From NCBI RefSeq assembly GCF_031179985.1, contig NZ_JAPSHJ010000006.1, positions 55,845 through 119,844 of the forward strand: a stretch of 64,000 bases of DNA. Direction: 5' to 3'. Each line of letters begins with the position of its first letter. Positions within the stretch are counted from its first letter, which is position 1. This stretch comes from Arthrobacter sp. (GTDB taxonomy: Bacteria; Actinomycetota; Actinomycetes; Actinomycetales; Micrococcaceae). The position numbers and the translations under genes were made by a program. The notes under the pieces were generated by a model, which saw only the letters and a list, made by a program, of their open reading frames with translations, was not told where the DNA came from and ran no database searches. Below are positions 59,937 to 64,000 of the stretch, piece by piece.

Positions 59937-61069
59937 TCTTTGTCCTTATCTGTGCGGCCAGGATCTGCCATGCCTGACTCGGGGGAGTTGGGCTGGTCGG
60001 AACCAGGTGCCTGGAGGCTTTCTTGGCTCAGGTCCGGTTGTTGAGTGTCGGCCTCCCTGATCTTGGGCACCACTGAATCAACCGCTATGATTCCGGCGTT
60101 GTCGGTACCCACGATGGATTCCTCGTCGGCTTCGAGTACTGCCTCCAGTTCCTTGATGCCTTCGGTGTCACCAAGATCCACATCGTGGTGGGCACCAAGG
60201 TAGGCGTCAATAACAGCAGGGTTCTTCATCACTTCGCCGGGAGGACCTTCAGCCACGATCTTTCCTTCGGCCATGACGACAACCCAGTCGGCGATGTGCC
60301 TGACCATGTTCATGTCGTGCTCCACGAACAGCACGGTCATGCCTTCGGCCTTGAGGTTCTTGATGTGGTCCAGCAGCGACTGGGTCAGGGCCGGGTTCAC
60401 CCCGGCCATGGGCTCGTCCAACATGACCAGCCGGGGCCGGACCATCAAGGAACGAGCCATCTCAAGCAACTTGCGTTGTCCGCCGGAAAGAGACGCTGCG
60501 TAATCGTCCTTCTTGGCGTCGAGCTTGAATTTCTCGAGCAAGGCGTCGGCCTGGGCGGTAAGTTCCTTCTCCCGGCTGCCCCAAATGCCTTTGAAGAGTG
60601 CCTTGGAGAGCCGTTCGCCTGGCTGGTCCGCGCCACCAAGCCGCATGTTCTCCATCACGGTGAGCTTGCCCATGACTTTGGTCAGCTGGAAGGTGCGCAC
60701 CATGCCCATACGGGCCAGCTTGTAGGAGGGCACGCCCTCAATGTTTTTGCCGTCGAACTGCCATTTTCCGGAGTTGGGTGTATCGAAACCGGTGAGGAGA
60801 TTGAAGAGTGTCGTCTTCCCGGCCCCGTTGGGGCCGATGAGAGCTGTGATTTTGTGCCGCGGGATTTCGAGGTATTGGACATCGACGGCGTTGATGCCGC
60901 CGAAGCTCCGGGTGACGTTTTCGGCCACAACGATAGGGTCCCTCTTCTTGCAGCCAGGGGCGATTTCGCCGGCGGCAATCGGACTGCTATCCGTCATGTA
61001 GTCAACGCCGGTGGTGCTTTGCGCGGTGCTGCCTGTGGTGTTGCTTGTTGAATGCGCGCTGTGGCTCAT
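59933..61069 (-). CDS. livG: Branched-chain amino acid ABC transporter ATP-binding protein
   Basis: GPNGAGKTTLFNLLTGF; LSGGQRKLLEMARSLM; unusual long C-terminal acidic tail. Confidence 0.93.
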   Translation of the reverse strand: MSHSAHSTSNTTGSTAQSTTGVDYMTDSSPIAAGEIAPGCKKRDPIVVAENVTRSFGGINAVDVQYLEIPRHKITALIGPNGAGKTTLFNLLTGFDTPNSGKWQFDGKNIEGVPSYKLARMGMVRTFQLTKVMGKLTVMENMRLGGADQPGERLSKALFKGIWGSREKELTAQADALLEKFKLDAKKDDYAASLSGGQRKLLEMARSLMVRPRLVMLDEPMAGVNPALTQSLLDHIKNLKAEGMTVLFVEHDMNMVRHIADWVVVMAEGKIVAEGPPGEVMKNPAVIDAYLGAHHDVDLGDTEGIKELEAVLEADEESIVGTDNAGIIAVDSVVPKIREADTQQPDLSQESLQAPGSDQPNSPESGMADPGRTDKDKE

Positions 61070-62034
61070 GCGAACGCCAGCTCCTTCTTATTGCCAAAGA
61101 CACCCTGGGGTCTGAAGATCATCAGCAGCATCAGGGCGATGCCAACCAGGATGTAGCGCAGCTGGCCCGCCTGGACCGTGGTCAGCCAGGTCACTGCGCC
61201 GGATTCGATGAGACCGTAAAGGATGCCCTGGGTCAGGGACAGGACTACCCAGAAGATCATGGCGCCCACCACAGGCCCCAGGACCGTTGACATGCCGCCC
61301 AGGAGGAGGCACGTCCAGAGGAAGAACGTGAGTTCAGTTCCGTAGTTGGCGGGCTGGACGGCGCCCCGGGGCAAGGTGAACACCATGCCTGCGAAGGCGC
61401 CCAGGACGCCGCCGATCACCAGTGCCTGCATCTTGTAGGCGTAGACGTTTTTGCCGAGGGAACGGACGGCGTTCTCGTCTTCGCGGATGCCCTTCAATAC
61501 ACGGCCCCAGGGGCTGCGCATCAGGAGCCAAACGACGAGGCAGCACACGATCACCAGGGCCCACGCTACGACCCGGATGAAGAAGTCACGATTGTTCATG
61601 CCCATGTAGGAACCCTCAGGGAAGGGGTTCATGGCGTAGAAACCGCCTTCGAAAGCCCCGAGGCCGTCGGCTGATCCGGTGACGGCATCAAGCTGGTTGG
61701 TTGTGACGATGTACCGCACGATTTCTGCAGCGGCGATGGTCACAATGGCCAGGTAGTCAGCCCGCAGCCGCAGGGTGGGGATACCCAGCAACAGTGCAAA
61801 AAGTGCGGAACAGATGACGGCGATGAGCAGTCCGACGAAGAACGGAACGCCGAAGGTCAGTGTGGAGATGGCAAAGCCGTAAGCTCCTACGGCCATGAAA
61901 CCGGCCTGGCCGAAGTTCAGCAGGCCCGAGTAGCCGAAGTGGACGGCGAGGCCGAGGGCGGCGAGGGCGTACGCCGCCGTCGTCGGAGTGAAGAGCTCAC
62001 TGAGGGCACTGGAAAAAATAAATCCGAAGTCCAT
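61066..62034 (-). CDS. livM: Branched-chain amino acid ABC transporter permease
   Basis: LivM pattern: GYSGLLNFGQAGFMAVGAYGFA; ATGA overlap with livG. Confidence 0.92.
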   Translation of the reverse strand: MDFGFIFSSALSELFTPTTAAYALAALGLAVHFGYSGLLNFGQAGFMAVGAYGFAISTLTFGVPFFVGLLIAVICSALFALLLGIPTLRLRADYLAIVTIAAAEIVRYIVTTNQLDAVTGSADGLGAFEGGFYAMNPFPEGSYMGMNNRDFFIRVVAWALVIVCCLVVWLLMRSPWGRVLKGIREDENAVRSLGKNVYAYKMQALVIGGVLGAFAGMVFTLPRGAVQPANYGTELTFFLWTCLLLGGMSTVLGPVVGAMIFWVVLSLTQGILYGLIESGAVTWLTTVQAGQLRYILVGIALMLLMIFRPQGVFGNKKELAFA

Positions 62035-62043
62035 GGCTGTCTC

Positions 62044-63384
62044 CTAACCCACACGCTCACGCCGGCCGAGGATTCCCTGCGGGCGGAACAAGAGGACGAT
62101 GATCATGATGAAGAGGGCGCCCACATACTTGAGGTCGGCAGCCAGTCCGAAGACAGTGGTCAGTTCGACGAAGATGCCAACGATGATGGATCCCACCAGG
62201 GCACCGAATACGGTTCCCAGACCGCCGAGGGTGACCCCGGCGAAAATCAGCAACAGGATCTGCGAGCCCATATCGAAGGTAACTCCAGGCCGGTAGTAGG
62301 CCCAGAGAATGCCTCCAAGGGCGGCAAGCATTCCACCGGCGACCCACACGATGCGGATAACGCCGTCGACGTCGATACCTGAGGCTGCCGCCAAGGCCGG
62401 GTTGTCAGCCACAGCGCGTGTGGCCTTTCCCAGACGGGTCTTGAGCAGGACGATGCCGATCACGGCGATGACAACCGCGCTAATGATCAGCGACCACAGA
62501 TTGTTGGGGGAGATGGACACCGGGCCGAGTTGAATCTCGGGGGACTGGGCGAAGGGCAGCTGCTGGGTGGCTCCGCCAAAGTTGAACTGGATGACGTAGC
62601 GGACGGCGAGGGCGAGCCCGATGCTCACAATCATCATGGGGACAAGTCCGGTACCGCGACCGCGCAGGGGCTTCCAGAGGCCGGCATCCTGAACATAGCC
62701 GGCGAGCCCACCGAAGATGAGTGCAAGAAGTCCCGCGAGCCAGAAGGGCAGATTCATGGCGCTGAGCCCGAACATAACCACTGCACCCAAGGTCACCATC
62801 TCGCCATGGGCGAAGTTCGTCAGGCCCGTGGTGCCGAAGATAAGGGAAAGGCCAACAGAAGCCAGGGCCAGCAGGAGGCCAAAGCTCAGGCCTGCCACCA
62901 GACGGTTGAGGAGATTCTGTGCGAAGTTCTGCTCCTCAATCACTATGCCTTTGCCAAAGGCGAAAATCACCGAGAGATTGGAGGTCTGGCTGAAGGTTAC
63001 GCTGCGGGGGTTCTCCTGGCCTTCCGCCAGCTTGATGCCCTCTGGAAGCGTGGACTCGTCCAGCTCCACTTCATAGGTTCCCTGAGTAGGCACGCCGATA
63101 GTCCAGGCGCCGTTGGCGGCGGACTTTGCGGTTCCGGTGAAATCGCCGCTTGTGGCGGTGATGGTGACATCTGCGATGGGTTTACGCTCGTCATCCCGGA
63201 GGAAGCCGCTGATGCTGTTTTGGAACACCGTGGTGGTTGGTGACGGTGTGGGTGAGGGAGTGGTGGCTTGCGACGCCGGTGCGACGACGAGCAGGATTGT
63301 GATGATGGCGGCAAACACGGCCCCCACCGCTTTCAACAATCTGCCCCGTCTCCGGTGCAACGTGCCTCTCGGTGTGCTTCTCAA
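62044..63384 (-). CDS. livH: Branched-chain amino acid ABC transporter permease with N-terminal extracellular domain
   Basis: C-terminal LivH (GTTGLTNFAHGEMVTLGAVVMFG). N-terminal signal peptide plus carboxypeptidase-regulatory-like segment (ISGFLRDDERKPIADVTITATSGDFTGTAKSAANGAWTI). Confidence 0.9.
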   Translation of the reverse strand: MRSTPRGTLHRRRGRLLKAVGAVFAAIITILLVVAPASQATTPSPTPSPTTTVFQNSISGFLRDDERKPIADVTITATSGDFTGTAKSAANGAWTIGVPTQGTYEVELDESTLPEGIKLAEGQENPRSVTFSQTSNLSVIFAFGKGIVIEEQNFAQNLLNRLVAGLSFGLLLALASVGLSLIFGTTGLTNFAHGEMVTLGAVVMFGLSAMNLPFWLAGLLALIFGGLAGYVQDAGLWKPLRGRGTGLVPMMIVSIGLALAVRYVIQFNFGGATQQLPFAQSPEIQLGPVSISPNNLWSLIISAVVIAVIGIVLLKTRLGKATRAVADNPALAAASGIDVDGVIRIVWVAGGMLAALGGILWAYYRPGVTFDMGSQILLLIFAGVTLGGLGTVFGALVGSIIVGIFVELTTVFGLAADLKYVGALFIMIIVLLFRPQGILGRRERVG

Positions 63385-63797
63385 AATAAAAAACCTCCGC
63401 TTGGGGGGTGATCGGGTTGCGCCATTGCAACCACTGCGAACGATGCAGGCAACTAAAGGGTGGTGCGGTACTGCGATGCGAAACCGTAACGGCTTGTGAG
63501 ATTCGTCACCTTGCTTGGCCTATGTTACAGCCCGGTAGATACAAAAAATGCTGGCCTGTAGGGGCTGCAACGTCGCAATAAGGTAACAACCGGTGGGGTT
63601 TGGCTCCCGGTCGGACGGGCGTGAAGTGAGCGCTGCCAAAACTGCCCGCCTTCCGCTGGGACAGTGCGGGCGCTTGAAGTCACGGTTCGGTTGCGGGTAA
63701 GCGTTTCCGGGAACCATATCTGCCCACCGCTCGTAGAAATTGATACCTTGATCTATAAGGATTATTAACCACCCCCTTTATATGGAGGACACCCGCA

Positions 63798-64000
63798 ATG
63801 GCACTTGGCGGAAACCCGATCTTCAACGGAAAGAATTTCCGTGGAGCCACCCAGGCACCGCCTGTTCCGCAGGCTCCGTATGGCCAGAACCAGTTCGGCC
63901 AGAATCAGTACGGGCAGGCACAGTATGGCCAGACCCAGTACGGCCAGAACCCCTACGGTCAGCCGCAGAATCTTTCGCAGGACCAGCTCCAGGACATGTA
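63798..64000 (+). CDS. Bax inhibitor-1/YccA family protein, N-terminus only (runs off window)
   Basis: MALGGNPIFNGKNFRGATQAPPVPQAPYGQNQFGQNQYGQ..., the recollected actinobacterial YccA-family N-terminus. Open to the window end. Confidence 0.75.
   Translation, partial: MALGGNPIFNGKNFRGATQAPPVPQAPYGQNQFGQNQYGQAQYGQTQYGQNPYGQPQNLSQDQLQDM
63879..63968 (+). repeat. 6 x 15-bp tandem repeat encoding Y/F-G-Q-x-Q/P
   Basis: YGQNQ FGQNQ YGQAQ YGQTQ YGQNP YGQPQ, exact 15-bp period. Confidence 0.9.

Noticed and set aside
63879-63968. Possible CRISPR-like or intergenic repeat
   Set aside because: 15-bp in-frame coding repeat (YGQxQ) with no spacers.

Overview
The window is a high-GC actinobacterial chromosome segment. 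Gene content and protein style suggest an Arthrobacter/Pseudarthrobacter-like Micrococcaceae member, but this is inferred from reading, not from a search. Most of it is core metabolism: glyA-folD with a probable ZTP riboswitch, sdhCDAB, eno, trpS, ohrR-ohr, a nucleoside transport and salvage cluster, FtsB/DivIC-DUF501-Ppx, NDH-2, and a branched-chain amino acid ABC transporter. No phage, IS element, CRISPR array or rRNA was seen. The most interesting accessory segment is about 8.5-14.8 kb. It looks like an L-lysine 2-monooxygenase (DavB) / 5-aminovaleramidase (DavA) catabolic locus with an APC permease, a PucR regulator, and a short ORF that resembles only the C-terminal domain of an alanine/amino-acid racemase. 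Other points worth a second look: operator-like palindromes at several regulator genes (LacI/MFS, ROK/sugar ABC, XRE-DUF2975, OhrR), a tRNA with anticodon UAA but a short variable loop, a LivH permease with an N-terminal extracellular domain, an ACT-like/GNAT fusion, and two short in-frame tandem repeats.
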